Below are positions 7,361 through 16,693 of a stretch of DNA of 64,000 nt, piece by piece. Numbering within the stretch: position 1 is the stretch's first letter; the number at the start of each line of letters is the position of its first letter. The stretch covers positions 62,001 to 126,000 of the forward strand of contig CALUNU010000003.1 of the NCBI GenBank assembly GCA_944322095.1. Direction: 5' to 3'. The position numbers were made by a program, and so were the translations under genes. Source of the DNA: an uncultured Alloprevotella sp. (GTDB taxonomy: Bacteria; Bacteroidota; Bacteroidia; Bacteroidales; Bacteroidaceae). A model generated the notes under the pieces. The model ran no database searches. It worked only from the letters and a program-made list of their open reading frames with translations, and had not been told where the DNA came from.

Positions 7361-9214
7361 ATGAAAAAAGAAAACAGAAAAGAGAAACGAGGCTTCGCAC
7401 GGCTGCTGGCCCTGACGGGTTGCCGACGCAGCCTGCTTGTGGTGGCCAGCGTGCTTTCGGCCCTGAGCGCTTTGGGTATGCTGGTGCCCTATGGGGCCGT
7501 CTATGTCGTTTTGCGTGAGTTGCTGACAACCGGCTCGGCCGGTCGTCAGCCCGATGCGGGTCTTATGGTGCATTGCGGCTGGCTGGCCCTGGTTGGGTTG
7601 GCAGCGGCGTTGCTTTTGCTTTATGCGTCGCTCATGTGCTCGCATGTGGCGGCTTTCCGCCTGCTCTATGGGTTGCGTTTACGCCTGGCCGACCATATAG
7701 GCCGCCTTTCGCCCGGTTTTCTGACGTCGACCTCTGTCGGTGCCGTCAAGAAAACGATGGAGCATAACGTTGAAAAAGTGGAAACCTTCGTGGCTCACAC
7801 CATTCCCGACGTGGTCAACGTCCTTTCCACGGTGGTTTTCATGTTTGTCATCTTTTTTTCGCTTAGCCTTCCCTTGGCCCTCGTCTGCCTGTTGGCCGTG
7901 GTTGTGGCGTTTGCCTTGCAGTATGCCAATTTCATGGGCCGGCGGGCACGCTCCTTCACCAAGGCCTATTTCGATGCGCAGGAACGCATGAGCGCTTCGG
8001 CCGTCGAGTATGTGCGTGGCATCCAGGTGGTCAAGATGTTCGGCCGCAGCATGTTTTCTCTGCGGCGTTTTCATCGCGAAATTCTCGACTACAAAACCTG
8101 GGCGCTCCGTGTGTGCGATGCCTATGAGGGCGGCATGGTGGCCTTTTCTGTGCTGCTCGGTTCTGTTGTCACATTGCTTGTACCTGTCGGCCTATTGCTT
8201 TTGCAGGGGCGCCCTCACGACGTGGCGCTGGCTGTGGTATGGCTGTTTTTCATCGTGATGGGGCCGGGAGTGGCCGCTCCGGTCTATAAGCTCATGTTTC
8301 TGGGCGGCGGTACGCGCGAGATCGACGAGGGCGTGGAACGTCTGGCGCGCATTTTTGCCGAGCAGCCCTTGCCCGAACCCGCCACCCCGCAACTGCCGCA
8401 GACGTACGATGTGGAGTTTCGCAACGTAACGTTTGTTTACGACCGGTCGTGCCGGGCCAATGCCGCTCCTGCTCTCAGCCACGTCAGCTTTCGGGCGCCG
8501 CAGGGGCAAGTTACGGCGCTGGTCGGTCCGTCTGGCAGCGGCAAGAGCACGGCAGCGTCGCTCATCCCCCGCTTCTGGGACGTCACCGGCGGAGCTGTTC
8601 TCATCGGCGGAGTCGATGTGCGCTCCATCGCTACGGGGCAGCTGATGCAGCTCGTGGGTTTTGTTTTTCAGGAAACGTTCCTTTTCTACGACACGCTTTA
8701 TGCCAACATTGCCGTGGGGCGTCCCGGCGCTACGCGGGCCGAGGTGGAGCAGGCCGCCCGTGCAGCTTGTTGTAATGAGTTTATCGAGCGTCTGCCGCAG
8801 GGATACGATACACTCGTTGGCCGCGGCGGCGTCTATCTTTCTGGGGGCGAGGCGCAGCGCGTTTGCGTGGCACGCGCTTTCTTGAAGAATGCTCCCATCC
8901 TCGTGCTGGACGAGGCAACCGCCTTTGCCGACGCCGACAATGAGCACCGCATGCAGCAGGCTCTTTCGCATCTGGCCCGTGGCAAAACGGTCATCGTCAT
9001 AGCTCATCGTCTGGCCTCCATTGCAGGAGCCGCTCAGATCGTCGTGCTCGACGGCGGTCGCGTGGTGCAGACGGGCCGCCACACAATGCTCGTTGCGGAA
9101 CCGGGCGTCTATCGCCGCATGTGGCAGGCCTACACCGAGGCCGGGCGCTGGACGCTCTCTACGCAACCGGCCGCACACGAACGAACATCTCATATTAAAG
9201 AAGAAAAACAATGA
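7361..9214 (+). CDS. ABC half-transporter (permease fused to ATPase), first of a pair
   Basis: 617 residues from the ATG at 7361; the frame is open further upstream into the TetR gene, but that extension crosses a terminator and has no transporter character. Residues ~25-330 hold six membrane helices of the exporter-type fold; the ATPase domain has Walker A GPSGSGKST at 389-397, signature LSGGEAQR at 493-500, and Walker B ILVLDEAT followed by AFADADNE. The DEATAFAD variant is one I associate with siderophore-linked half-transporters of the YbtPQ/IrtAB kind, whereas the partner downstream has the usual DEATASLD. The stop overlaps the methyltransferase start by 4 bp (ATGA). The pair probably forms a heterodimer; direction of transport (drug export or siderophore import) cannot be settled from sequence. 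Confidence 0.9.
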   Translation: MKKENRKEKRGFARLLALTGCRRSLLVVASVLSALSALGMLVPYGAVYVVLRELLTTGSAGRQPDAGLMVHCGWLALVGLAAALLLLYASLMCSHVAAFRLLYGLRLRLADHIGRLSPGFLTSTSVGAVKKTMEHNVEKVETFVAHTIPDVVNVLSTVVFMFVIFFSLSLPLALVCLLAVVVAFALQYANFMGRRARSFTKAYFDAQERMSASAVEYVRGIQVVKMFGRSMFSLRRFHREILDYKTWALRVCDAYEGGMVAFSVLLGSVVTLLVPVGLLLLQGRPHDVALAVVWLFFIVMGPGVAAPVYKLMFLGGGTREIDEGVERLARIFAEQPLPEPATPQLPQTYDVEFRNVTFVYDRSCRANAAPALSHVSFRAPQGQVTALVGPSGSGKSTAASLIPRFWDVTGGAVLIGGVDVRSIATGQLMQLVGFVFQETFLFYDTLYANIAVGRPGATRAEVEQAARAACCNEFIERLPQGYDTLVGRGGVYLSGGEAQRVCVARAFLKNAPILVLDEATAFADADNEHRMQQALSHLARGKTVIVIAHRLASIAGAAQIVVLDGGRVVQTGRHTMLVAEPGVYRRMWQAYTEAGRWTLSTQPAAHERTSHIKEEKQ

Positions 9215-9873
9215 AGAAGAATGGTTTTATCAGCAGTTTGTGGCAGCAGACGCGGCGCCCCTCCGGTTTCTGGGGCCGCTGCATGCTGCTGGGTATGAAC
9301 GTGGGGCACGCCGCTCTTGCCCGCTGGGCGTGCAGGGCTGTGGGTTGGCAGCCCGGCTGGCGGGTGCTCGATGTGGGTTGTGGCGGAGGGGCCAATCTGG
9401 CCCGTCTCTTGCGGTGTTGTCCGTCGGGGCAGGTTTATGGCGTCGACTTCGCGCCCGAAAGCGTGGCTTTCTCCCGCAGGAAAATGCGGGCCCGTCTGGG
9501 CAAGGATTGCTTTGTGGAGCAGGCTGCAGCCGCATCGCTGCCCTTCGCAGCAGATACGTTCGACGCTGTGACGGCTTTTGAGACGGTCTATTTCTGGGAT
9601 GCGCCGCAACGCTGTTTTGAAGAGGTGAGGCGTGTGCTGAAGCTCGGCGGCATCTTCCTGATAAGTTGCGAAGCGGCCGACCCGTCGGACGATACGTGGA
9701 CGCGTCGTGTTGCGGGTATGCATGTCTATGGCCCCGTGGAGCTTACGTCGCTGCTAACGGAGGCGGGCTTTGCTGTTGAACGTGCCGACCGCGACCGTCG
9801 GGGAGCTTTGCGCCTGGTGGCCCGTAAAGCGCAGCAACCGGGAAAGGAGGTGAGCCATGGGAGCCATCAGTGA
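9211..9873 (+). CDS. Class I SAM-dependent methyltransferase
   Basis: 220 residues. Motif I of the Rossmann-like SAM-binding fold is VLDVGCGGG at 52-60, followed by VYGVDFAPESVAFSR (motif II region), FDAVTAFETVYFW (motif IV) and VLKLGGIFLIS (motif VI), as in UbiE/Coq5-like small-molecule methyltransferases. No signal peptide; cytoplasmic. It overlaps the gene before it by 4 bp and the one after it by 17 bp, so it is locked into the transporter operon. A role in modifying the transported molecule is likely by position but unproven; the substrate is unknown. Confidence 0.9.
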   Translation: MKKNGFISSLWQQTRRPSGFWGRCMLLGMNVGHAALARWACRAVGWQPGWRVLDVGCGGGANLARLLRCCPSGQVYGVDFAPESVAFSRRKMRARLGKDCFVEQAAAASLPFAADTFDAVTAFETVYFWDAPQRCFEEVRRVLKLGGIFLISCEAADPSDDTWTRRVAGMHVYGPVELTSLLTEAGFAVERADRDRRGALRLVARKAQQPGKEVSHGSHQ

Positions 9874-11584
9874 TGTTTGCGTTGGACGCACCGACCGCCT
9901 GCGACGCCCCGTGACGGCTATGGTGCTGACCAATTTGGTGAATGTCGTTCCGTTCTGTCTGTCGGTAGAGGTCGTGACCGAGATCTTCCGCGGCTATGGC
10001 AACCCGGGCGGAACTTTCCGTTCGGCATACCTCTGGCAGCTTGTCTTTGTCCTGTTGGCTTATGTGGCCGTGATGGTATGGGCCGAACGTCGCTCGTATC
10101 GGGCTTGCTTCCGTGGCGCTTACGAGATGAGCGCCCAGGGGCGGCTGGCTTTGGCCGAGCATTTGCGCCACTTGCCGTTGGGCCGTTTGCTCTGCTACGA
10201 CCCAGGCGATCTTTCGTCGATGATGATAACCGACTTCATGATGGCCGAAACGGGCATTTCGCATCATTTGCCTCAGTTGCTTGGCGCACTGGCCATGCCT
10301 TTGCTGGCTTTTGCCTGTTTGCTGTGGATCGACTGGCGCATGGCGTTGGCCATGTTTGCCGCCCTGCCGCTGGCTGTGCTTGTGCTGTGGGTGACGTCGC
10401 TGTTGCAACGCCGCCTGAGTGGGCAGCAGCTTGCGGCCAAAGTGGAGGCCGGCAACCGGATGGAGGAGTATCTGAAAGGATTGCGCGTGATGAAGGCCTA
10501 TGGGCTGGTGGGAGCCCGCTTTGTCCGTTTACGCGAGGCCTTTGCTGCCTTGCGCCGTGCTGCCATCCGTCAGGAAGCTCTGCTGGGCCCTCTTGTTTTG
10601 CTTTCAGTTGCGATGCTCAGAGCCGGTCTGACGCTCATGGTGCTCTGCGGCACGTATCTGCTGGCCGGTGGCCATCTTTCGGTCAGCGTTTTCGTGCTGT
10701 TCCTTGTTGTAGGTTCGCGTGTGTTCGACCCGCTGACGACGGCTCTGACCCAGTTTGTGGAGTTTCGCTACTATGCCATGGCCGGCGGGCGCATTTTGCG
10801 GCTGATGCGCGAACCCGTCATGCCCGGGTGTGCAAAGGCACCTGCCTGCGGCGACCTCGTCATGGAGCACGTCACCTTCGGCTATGCTGACCAGGAGGTG
10901 CTGCACGACGTGTCGCTCACGTTTCGCCGTGGTACGATGACGGCTCTGGTGGGGCCGTCGGGCAGTGGTAAGAGTACGTTGCTGAAGCTGGCGGCACGCT
11001 TTTACGATCCCGGCGACGGTCGCATTGTTTATGGCGGAGCGGACTTGTCGGGCCTCGACCCGGAGGATTATATGCAGCATGTGTCGATGGTTTTTCAGAA
11101 CGTCTGTCTTTTTCACGACACCGTGCGTAACAACATCCGCTTCGGGCGGCCCGATGCCACCGATGCCGAGGTCGAGGATGCTGCCCGGCGGGCGGCATGC
11201 GGCTTTGTGAGCCGTCTGCCCGGCGGGCTCGATGCGGTGATAGGCGAGGGTGGCTGCACTTTGTCGGGAGGTGAGCGGCAGCGCATCAGCATAGCCAGGG
11301 CTTTACTCCGCGATGCACCGCTTGTTCTGCTGGACGAGGCAACGGCCTCGCTCGACCCTGAGAACGAAGCCGAGGTGCAGCGCGCCGTTTCGGCCCTGGT
11401 GGCCGGTCATACGCTGATTGTCGTGGCTCATCGCTTGAAGACCATCTGCCGGGCCGACAACATCGTCGTCATGGACGGCGGCCGCGTAGTGGAGCAGGGG
11501 AAGCACGAGGACTTGCTTCGTGCCGGTGGGCTCTATGCACGCTTGTGGCGTTTGCAGGCTACCACGGACGGCTGGCGCTTGTAG
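9857..11584 (+). CDS. ABC half-transporter (permease fused to ATPase), second of a pair
   Basis: 575 residues starting inside the end of the methyltransferase gene (17-bp overlap, with GGAGGTG just upstream of the ATG, an unusually good Shine-Dalgarno for this phylum). Six membrane helices in the first ~310 residues; ATPase domain with Walker A GPSGSGKST at 366-374, signature LSGGERQR at 469-476, and Walker B LVLLDEATASLDPENE. Both halves therefore keep intact nucleotide-binding motifs. It most likely pairs with the half-transporter encoded at 7361-9214. Family alternatives are multidrug export or YbtPQ/IrtAB-like siderophore uptake. Confidence 0.9.
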   Translation: MGAISDVCVGRTDRLRRPVTAMVLTNLVNVVPFCLSVEVVTEIFRGYGNPGGTFRSAYLWQLVFVLLAYVAVMVWAERRSYRACFRGAYEMSAQGRLALAEHLRHLPLGRLLCYDPGDLSSMMITDFMMAETGISHHLPQLLGALAMPLLAFACLLWIDWRMALAMFAALPLAVLVLWVTSLLQRRLSGQQLAAKVEAGNRMEEYLKGLRVMKAYGLVGARFVRLREAFAALRRAAIRQEALLGPLVLLSVAMLRAGLTLMVLCGTYLLAGGHLSVSVFVLFLVVGSRVFDPLTTALTQFVEFRYYAMAGGRILRLMREPVMPGCAKAPACGDLVMEHVTFGYADQEVLHDVSLTFRRGTMTALVGPSGSGKSTLLKLAARFYDPGDGRIVYGGADLSGLDPEDYMQHVSMVFQNVCLFHDTVRNNIRFGRPDATDAEVEDAARRAACGFVSRLPGGLDAVIGEGGCTLSGGERQRISIARALLRDAPLVLLDEATASLDPENEAEVQRAVSALVAGHTLIVVAHRLKTICRADNIVVMDGGRVVEQGKHEDLLRAGGLYARLWRLQATTDGWRL

Positions 11585-11764
11585 GGAGAAGCGTCTTGGG
11601 GGCGATCAGGGGAAAGCAGGGGCGGGTTGCAGCTGACGGTTGCGGCCTGCCCCTTGCAGCATGCCGGGAAGATAGGTGGCTGGCAAGCCGGGAAAGTGTG
11701 CCCGGTGGCCGGGAAAAGCTGAGGGGAGGGAAGGGCGATGCTTCGCACGCTGGGGCGGCGGGCG

Positions 11765-13891
11765 TCAGCGGGGCACAGGTGTGGCCGGCTGTGCAGTGCG
11801 CACCACGAGGGCGCCGCGTTCGGCCATGTCGTGGCAGGGCAGGCCGGCCGCCCGCGCTTCGACGGCAAAGCGACGGCGGTAGAAGGGGGTCAGCGAGCCG
11901 TCGAGCACGACGAGGCGCGGCCGATAGGTGCGCAGCACGGGCGCCAGATGCCCCCGGGCGCCGCGTGCCACGAGCAGATAGTCCACCGCTTCGGCGCGCC
12001 CGGGCAGGGCACGTGGCCAGCGCGAGCGAAACACGGCCACCGTGCGTCCGCCGAAGCGCAGCAGGCTGCCCGGCGCCAGGCTGTCGGTTCGTCCGCCTTG
12101 CGCCGTGAGCAGGTGGGGCGGGCGGATGCCTTCGGCCTGCCAGAAGTTGCGCCGCAGATAGTCGATGTCGGCACGTGCGCGCGCCGTGTCGGGCGTCCAC
12201 AGATAGGAGCGCTCTTCCGAGAGCAGGCAGTGGACGGCAGGTGCCCGGCGCAGGTTGTAGAAGATGAGCTCCCCGGCGTGGCGCCCCGGCCGGCTGGCGT
12301 AAAGCTCGATGCCGGCGATGAGGCCCGCCACGCCGAGGGCGAGCACCGCGGGCAGGCGCCGCCGCGCGTGCAGGCCGTGGAGCAGCAGAAACAAGAGCAC
12401 GTAGCAGAGGGCGGCCGTAAGCGGGGTGGGGGAGCAGCTGACGGTGCACCCCGGCAGCGTGGCGAGCCATTCGAGGGCGCTGTGCATGGCGCGCAGCAGG
12501 GCGTCGAGCGCGAAGGCCAGCGGCATCCGCAGGAAGGGCACGGCCAGAAACACGAGCGAGCAGAGCAGCAGCGGATAGCTCAGCGGCACGGCCACGAGGT
12601 TGGCGGCGAGCCCGTAGACGGGCACCGTGTGGAACACGCAGGCCACGACGGGCAGCGTGCCGAGCTGCGCCGCCACCGAGAGAACGGTCACCTCGTAGAG
12701 GAAATGCACCACGCGATTGCGCATGAGCCACCACGGCCGGGGCGCGAGAGGCGTGAGGACCAGGATGGCAAAGACCGAAAGGCACGACAGCTGGAAACCC
12801 ACGTCGAAGAGCGCTTGGGGCGCACCGATGAGCATGAGGAGCGCCGCGGCCGCCAGATAGTTGACGGAGAAGCGGTCGAAATAGAGAAGCGATAGCAGTT
12901 CGGCCACGGTGAACATGAGCGTGGCGCGCACGAGCGAGAGCGGCAGCCCCGTGACGAAGGCAAAGGCCCACAACCCGGCCAGCCCGGCCAGGCTCAGCAC
13001 GCCGTTGAGGCGGCGGCCGCTCACGTGGCGCAGCAGGAGAAAACGGTAGAAGGCGTAGAGAATGCCGACGTTCATGCCCGAAAGGGCCAGCAGATGGCTG
13101 ATGCCCGTTTGCGCATAGAGGTTTTCGGTGGCGTCGTCCAGGCGGCTGCGGTCGCCCAGCGTGATGGAGGTCACAACGGCCAGGCTGCGCCCCTGGAGGT
13201 GGCCGGCAAACTGTTTCGAAAGGCTTTCGCGCAGGCGGAGTGCCTTGATTTTCAGGCGTTGCAGCAGCGGCAAGGCGTCCAGCAGGCTGCGGGCTGTGGC
13301 GGGCGTGGCTTTCTGCCAGTGGCCGGTGGGGCAGAAGCCCGTTCCGCTGATGCGGTTGTGGCGCAGGTAGGCGCCATAGTCGAACTCGCCCGGGTTGCCG
13401 TTGCCCCGTGGCGTGGCCAGCCGGGTGCGGAAGAGGAGGGCGTCGCCCGGCGCTAGGCTGTCGGCCCGCATGAGCGTGAGGCGCACGGTGCGGCCGTCGG
13501 CCGGGCCGCCCACGATGCGCACGTCGGCCATCGTGGCCCGGGCCGTGTAGCGCGGGGGCGCCACGACAATGCCCTTGGCGTTGGTCGGGGCGTCGGGCCA
13601 TGTGCAGGTGGCGGCGTTGCGTGCCGTCACGAGAAAGCCTGCCCCCGTGCAGCCGAACGCCAGGTTCAGGCAGGTCACGTAGAGCAGGCTGTAAAGGGTG
13701 CGCTCGTAGCGCCGGTGGCAGACGATGGCCGCGGCAGCCGCTACCAGAGCGGCCCCAAAGAGGGCCCATGTGGCCGTGGCGAGGTGGGCATAGCACACCT
13801 CGCCGACGAAGATGCCCGCGGCAAAGGGCACCAGCAGGCGCAGGAGCGGGTGGGTGTCGAAAAGTTCCTCGTATGGCCTTAGCGGTTGCAC
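11765..13891 (-). CDS. comEC: ComEC/Rec2 family competence membrane protein
   Basis: 708 residues with a GTG start; no in-frame ATG exists near the N terminus. The N-terminal helices and DUF4131-type soluble domain (residues ~1-190) are followed by the competence domain: SLAVVTSITLGDRSRLDDATENLY, then ISHLLALSGMNVGIL and the multi-helix core (to ~490). ComEC forms the inner-membrane channel for DNA uptake. The C-terminal ~200 residues occupy the place of the metallo-beta-lactamase-like domain, but no HxHxDH motif is visible, so a nuclease function here is doubtful. The start overlaps the end of rpe by 13 bp, so the two are cotranscribed. Confidence 0.9.
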   Translation of the reverse strand: MQPLRPYEELFDTHPLLRLLVPFAAGIFVGEVCYAHLATATWALFGAALVAAAAAIVCHRRYERTLYSLLYVTCLNLAFGCTGAGFLVTARNAATCTWPDAPTNAKGIVVAPPRYTARATMADVRIVGGPADGRTVRLTLMRADSLAPGDALLFRTRLATPRGNGNPGEFDYGAYLRHNRISGTGFCPTGHWQKATPATARSLLDALPLLQRLKIKALRLRESLSKQFAGHLQGRSLAVVTSITLGDRSRLDDATENLYAQTGISHLLALSGMNVGILYAFYRFLLLRHVSGRRLNGVLSLAGLAGLWAFAFVTGLPLSLVRATLMFTVAELLSLLYFDRFSVNYLAAAALLMLIGAPQALFDVGFQLSCLSVFAILVLTPLAPRPWWLMRNRVVHFLYEVTVLSVAAQLGTLPVVACVFHTVPVYGLAANLVAVPLSYPLLLCSLVFLAVPFLRMPLAFALDALLRAMHSALEWLATLPGCTVSCSPTPLTAALCYVLLFLLLHGLHARRRLPAVLALGVAGLIAGIELYASRPGRHAGELIFYNLRRAPAVHCLLSEERSYLWTPDTARARADIDYLRRNFWQAEGIRPPHLLTAQGGRTDSLAPGSLLRFGGRTVAVFRSRWPRALPGRAEAVDYLLVARGARGHLAPVLRTYRPRLVVLDGSLTPFYRRRFAVEARAAGLPCHDMAERGALVVRTAQPATPVPR

Positions 13892-14538
13892 GACGTTTTC
13901 AGGGCATGAATCTCGGCCCGCGGGTCGGCCGCGCGGAAGACGGCGCTGCCGGCCACGAGCACGTCGGCCCCGGCCTCGACAAGGCGCCGGCCCGTTTCGC
14001 GGTTGACGCCGCCGTCCACCTCGATGAGCGCGTGCGAGCCGCTGCGGTCTATGAGTTCGCGCAGGCGGCGCGTCTTGTCGACGGAGTGCTCAATAAACTG
14101 CTGCCCGCCGAAGCCGGGGTTCACCGACATGAGCATCACCAGGTCGAGGTCGGCCACGATTTCTTCCAGGCACGCCACGGGCGTGTGGGGGTTGAGCGTC
14201 ACGCCGGCCATCATGCCTTCGGCCTTGATTTGCTGCACGACGCGGTGCAGGTGGGTGCAGGCTTCGTAGTGTACGTTCATCACCTTGGCTCCCAGGGCCT
14301 TCACTTCGTGGATAAACTTCTCGGGCTGCACGATCATCAGGTGGACGTCGAGCGGTTTGCGGGCCGTTCGCGCCATGGCCTCCATAACGGGGAAGCCAAA
14401 GGAGATGTTGGGCACGAACACGCCGTCCATCACGTCGAGGTGGAACCAGTCGCATTCGCTTTCGTTGAGCATTTCGATGTCGCGCTGCAAGTGGGCGAAG
14501 TCGGCCGAGAGCAGCGAGGGGGCAATCAGTGGGGTCAT
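13879..14538 (-). CDS. rpe: Ribulose-phosphate 3-epimerase
   Basis: 219 residues, the usual length. It interconverts ribulose 5-phosphate and xylulose 5-phosphate in the pentose phosphate pathway. TIM-barrel motifs are all present: APSLLSADF at the N terminus, the metal-site FHLDVMDGVFVPNISFG, DVHLMI, MSVNPGFGGQQFI, EVDGGVN and ADVLVAGSAVF. I chose the ATG at 14538 because it starts the conserved MTPLIAPSLLSADF sequence; the frame is open for 75 more codons but these have no protein character. Divergent from the S9 peptidase gene and overlapping comEC by 13 bp. Confidence 0.97.
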   Translation of the reverse strand: MTPLIAPSLLSADFAHLQRDIEMLNESECDWFHLDVMDGVFVPNISFGFPVMEAMARTARKPLDVHLMIVQPEKFIHEVKALGAKVMNVHYEACTHLHRVVQQIKAEGMMAGVTLNPHTPVACLEEIVADLDLVMLMSVNPGFGGQQFIEHSVDKTRRLRELIDRSGSHALIEVDGGVNRETGRRLVEAGADVLVAGSAVFRAADPRAEIHALKTSCNR

Positions 14539-14715
14539 AACGGAAAAGTGGGGCAGTATGCCCGGGTTCGACAATGTTGGGCGTCGCGCCGGGCGGCGTG
14601 CAGACGCATCCCGCCGGCGGCAACCGTGGACAAAGGTACGGCTTTCCAGCGGCAACGGCAAGTGCGGGCGTTCGTTTCTTCCCTTTCCCGCGCGCAGGGC
14701 GGCCCGTGCCGGTGC

Positions 14716-14745
14716 TTGCCCGTGTCGGATTTTTTCGCAATTTTG
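14716..14745 (+). promoter_or_regulatory. Probable promoter of the S9 peptidase
   Basis: TTG (14716-14718), 19-bp spacer, CAATTTTG (14738-14745), one base off TAnnTTTG, 23 bp before the ATG at 14769. Confidence 0.45.
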
Positions 14746-14768
14746 CAAGGTCAAAAACTTCAACGCTT

Positions 14769-16637
14769 ATGATTACAGCAGACACACATTCGGCCGACGG
14801 GGTGAGCGGGGGCGCGCGTCGCCTCATTCCGCTGGAAGATTTCTTCAGAAATTCCGAGCGGACGGCCTATCAGATTTCGCCCGACGGGACGCACATCTCT
14901 TATATGGCCCCCTATGAAAACCGCATGAACCTCTTTGTGCAGCGTGTGGGCGCGGCCGAGGCCCTTCGCCTGACGAGCGAGACGGAGCGCAGCGTGGCGG
15001 GATACATGTGGGCCGACGACCGCCGCTTGCTTTTTATGAAGGACTGCGGCGGCGATGAGAACTATCGCCTGTTCGGCGTCAACCTGGACGGGAGCGACCT
15101 GCGCGCCTACACCGATTTTCCCGGGGTGCGCACGGGCATTATCGACGACTTGGAGGAGGTGCCCGGCTACGTGATGATTGCCATGAACAAGAGAAACCCC
15201 GAGGTGTTCGACCCGTACCGGCTCAACCTGGACACGGGCGAACTGACGCTGCTGGCCGAAAATCCCGGTAACTATCAGGGCTGGATGACCGACCACGAGG
15301 GCCGGCTCCGCGCCGTGACGGCCATCGTCGACGGGGTGAACACACAAATTCTCTACCGCGACAGCGAGGAGGAGCCGTTTCGCCCCGTGCTGACCACGAA
15401 TTTTAAGGACGAGGTGAACTTTCTTGAATTTACGCCCGACAACAAAAACGTCTATGCTGCCACCAATCTGGGACGCGACAAGGTGGAGCTCGTGCTGATG
15501 GATCCGTCGACGTGCACCGAGCTCGAGCAGCTTTATGCCCATCCGCGCTACGACGTGGCTTCCATCAGCTATTCGCGCAAGCGCAAGAAGTTGCTCGGCG
15601 TTTTCTGCACGGGTCACAAGGAGCCCGTGCGCCACTATTTCGACGACGAGGCCCGCCGCCGTCGCGAGCGCTTGGAGAGCCACTTCCCGGGACGGCGCTT
15701 CGGCATAGCCGACACGGACAAGAGCGAAACGAAGCTCCTTGTCTACGTGGGCGGCGACCGCACGCGCGGGGCATACTACTTTTACGACGAAACGACCGAC
15801 CGGGTGGAAAAAATTGCCGACCTGGCGCCGTGGATACGCGAGGACGACATGGTGGAGATGCACCCCGTGACTTACACCACGCGCGACGGGTGGACCATCG
15901 AGGCCTACCTCTCGCTGCCCCACGGCCTGACGCCCGCGACGGCGCGCCATCTGCCTGTTGTGGTGAACCCGCATGGCGGTCCGTGGGCGCGCGACACGTG
16001 GGGCTATTCCTCTGAGGTACAGTTTCTTTGCAACCGCGGCTACGCCGTGTTCCAGATGAATTTCCGCGGCTCGACGGGCTATGGGCGCAAGTTCCTCGAA
16101 GCCAGCTACAAGCAGTGGGGGCGCGCCATGCAGGACGACATTACGGACGGCGTGGAGTGGCTGAAAGCCCGCTGCATCGCCGATGCGCGCCGCATCGCCA
16201 TATATGGCGGAAGCTACGGCGGGTATGCCGCGCTGGCGGGCGTTACGTTCACGCCCGACCTCTATGCTTGTGCCGTCGACTACGTGGGCGTTTCCAATCT
16301 CTTCACGTTTATGCAGACCATACCGCCCTATTGGAAGCCCATGCTCGAAATGATGTATGAGCAGGTGGGCGACCCCGAGAAGGACAAGGAGATGATGGCG
16401 GCCTGCTCCCCGGCTCTTCATGCCGACCGCATCAAGGTGCCGCTACTCGTGGCTCAGGGCGCCAACGACCCGCGGGTCAACAAGGACGAGAGCGACCAGA
16501 TGGTGGCGGCGCTCCGCAGCCGCGGTGTCGAGGTGGAATATATTGTCAAGGACAACGAGGGTCACGGATTTCACAACCAGGAAAACCGTTACGACTTCTA
16601 TCGCGCCATGGAGCGCTTCTTGAAGAAATATCTTTGA
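14769..16637 (+). CDS. S9 family (prolyl oligopeptidase-type) serine peptidase
   Basis: 622 residues from the ATG at 14769. The N-terminal ~350 residues form a beta-propeller-like region with repeated D-G/W-D patterns (ISPDGTHISYM, WADDRRLLF, NLDGSDLRAY), and the C-terminal third is an alpha/beta-hydrolase. The catalytic serine is in GGSYGGY at Ser482, with Asp567 in NDPRV and His599 in EGHGFH, giving a complete triad. VNPHGGPWARDTWGY is the oxyanion-side motif typical of acylaminoacyl and dipeptidyl peptidases. No signal peptide is seen, so it should act on peptides in the cytoplasm. The open frame extends upstream across rpe's leader but a promoter-like site supports the chosen start. Confidence 0.93.
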   Translation: MITADTHSADGVSGGARRLIPLEDFFRNSERTAYQISPDGTHISYMAPYENRMNLFVQRVGAAEALRLTSETERSVAGYMWADDRRLLFMKDCGGDENYRLFGVNLDGSDLRAYTDFPGVRTGIIDDLEEVPGYVMIAMNKRNPEVFDPYRLNLDTGELTLLAENPGNYQGWMTDHEGRLRAVTAIVDGVNTQILYRDSEEEPFRPVLTTNFKDEVNFLEFTPDNKNVYAATNLGRDKVELVLMDPSTCTELEQLYAHPRYDVASISYSRKRKKLLGVFCTGHKEPVRHYFDDEARRRRERLESHFPGRRFGIADTDKSETKLLVYVGGDRTRGAYYFYDETTDRVEKIADLAPWIREDDMVEMHPVTYTTRDGWTIEAYLSLPHGLTPATARHLPVVVNPHGGPWARDTWGYSSEVQFLCNRGYAVFQMNFRGSTGYGRKFLEASYKQWGRAMQDDITDGVEWLKARCIADARRIAIYGGSYGGYAALAGVTFTPDLYACAVDYVGVSNLFTFMQTIPPYWKPMLEMMYEQVGDPEKDKEMMAACSPALHADRIKVPLLVAQGANDPRVNKDESDQMVAALRSRGVEVEYIVKDNEGHGFHNQENRYDFYRAMERFLKKYL

Positions 16638-16653
16638 GCGGGAACGAACGTTG

Positions 16654-16693
16654 GCGGGGAAACTGTTTCGCACGACGGTTTCCCCGCTTTTTT
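16654..16693 (+). terminator. Rho-independent terminator after the S9 peptidase
   Basis: Perfect 10-bp stem GCGGGGAAAC (16654-16663) / GTTTCCCCGC (16678-16687) with a T6 tail. Confidence 0.88.

Noticed and set aside
14560..14580. GGTTCGA string resembling a tRNA T-loop (also near 58037)
   Set aside because: No matching acceptor, D or anticodon stems around either site.
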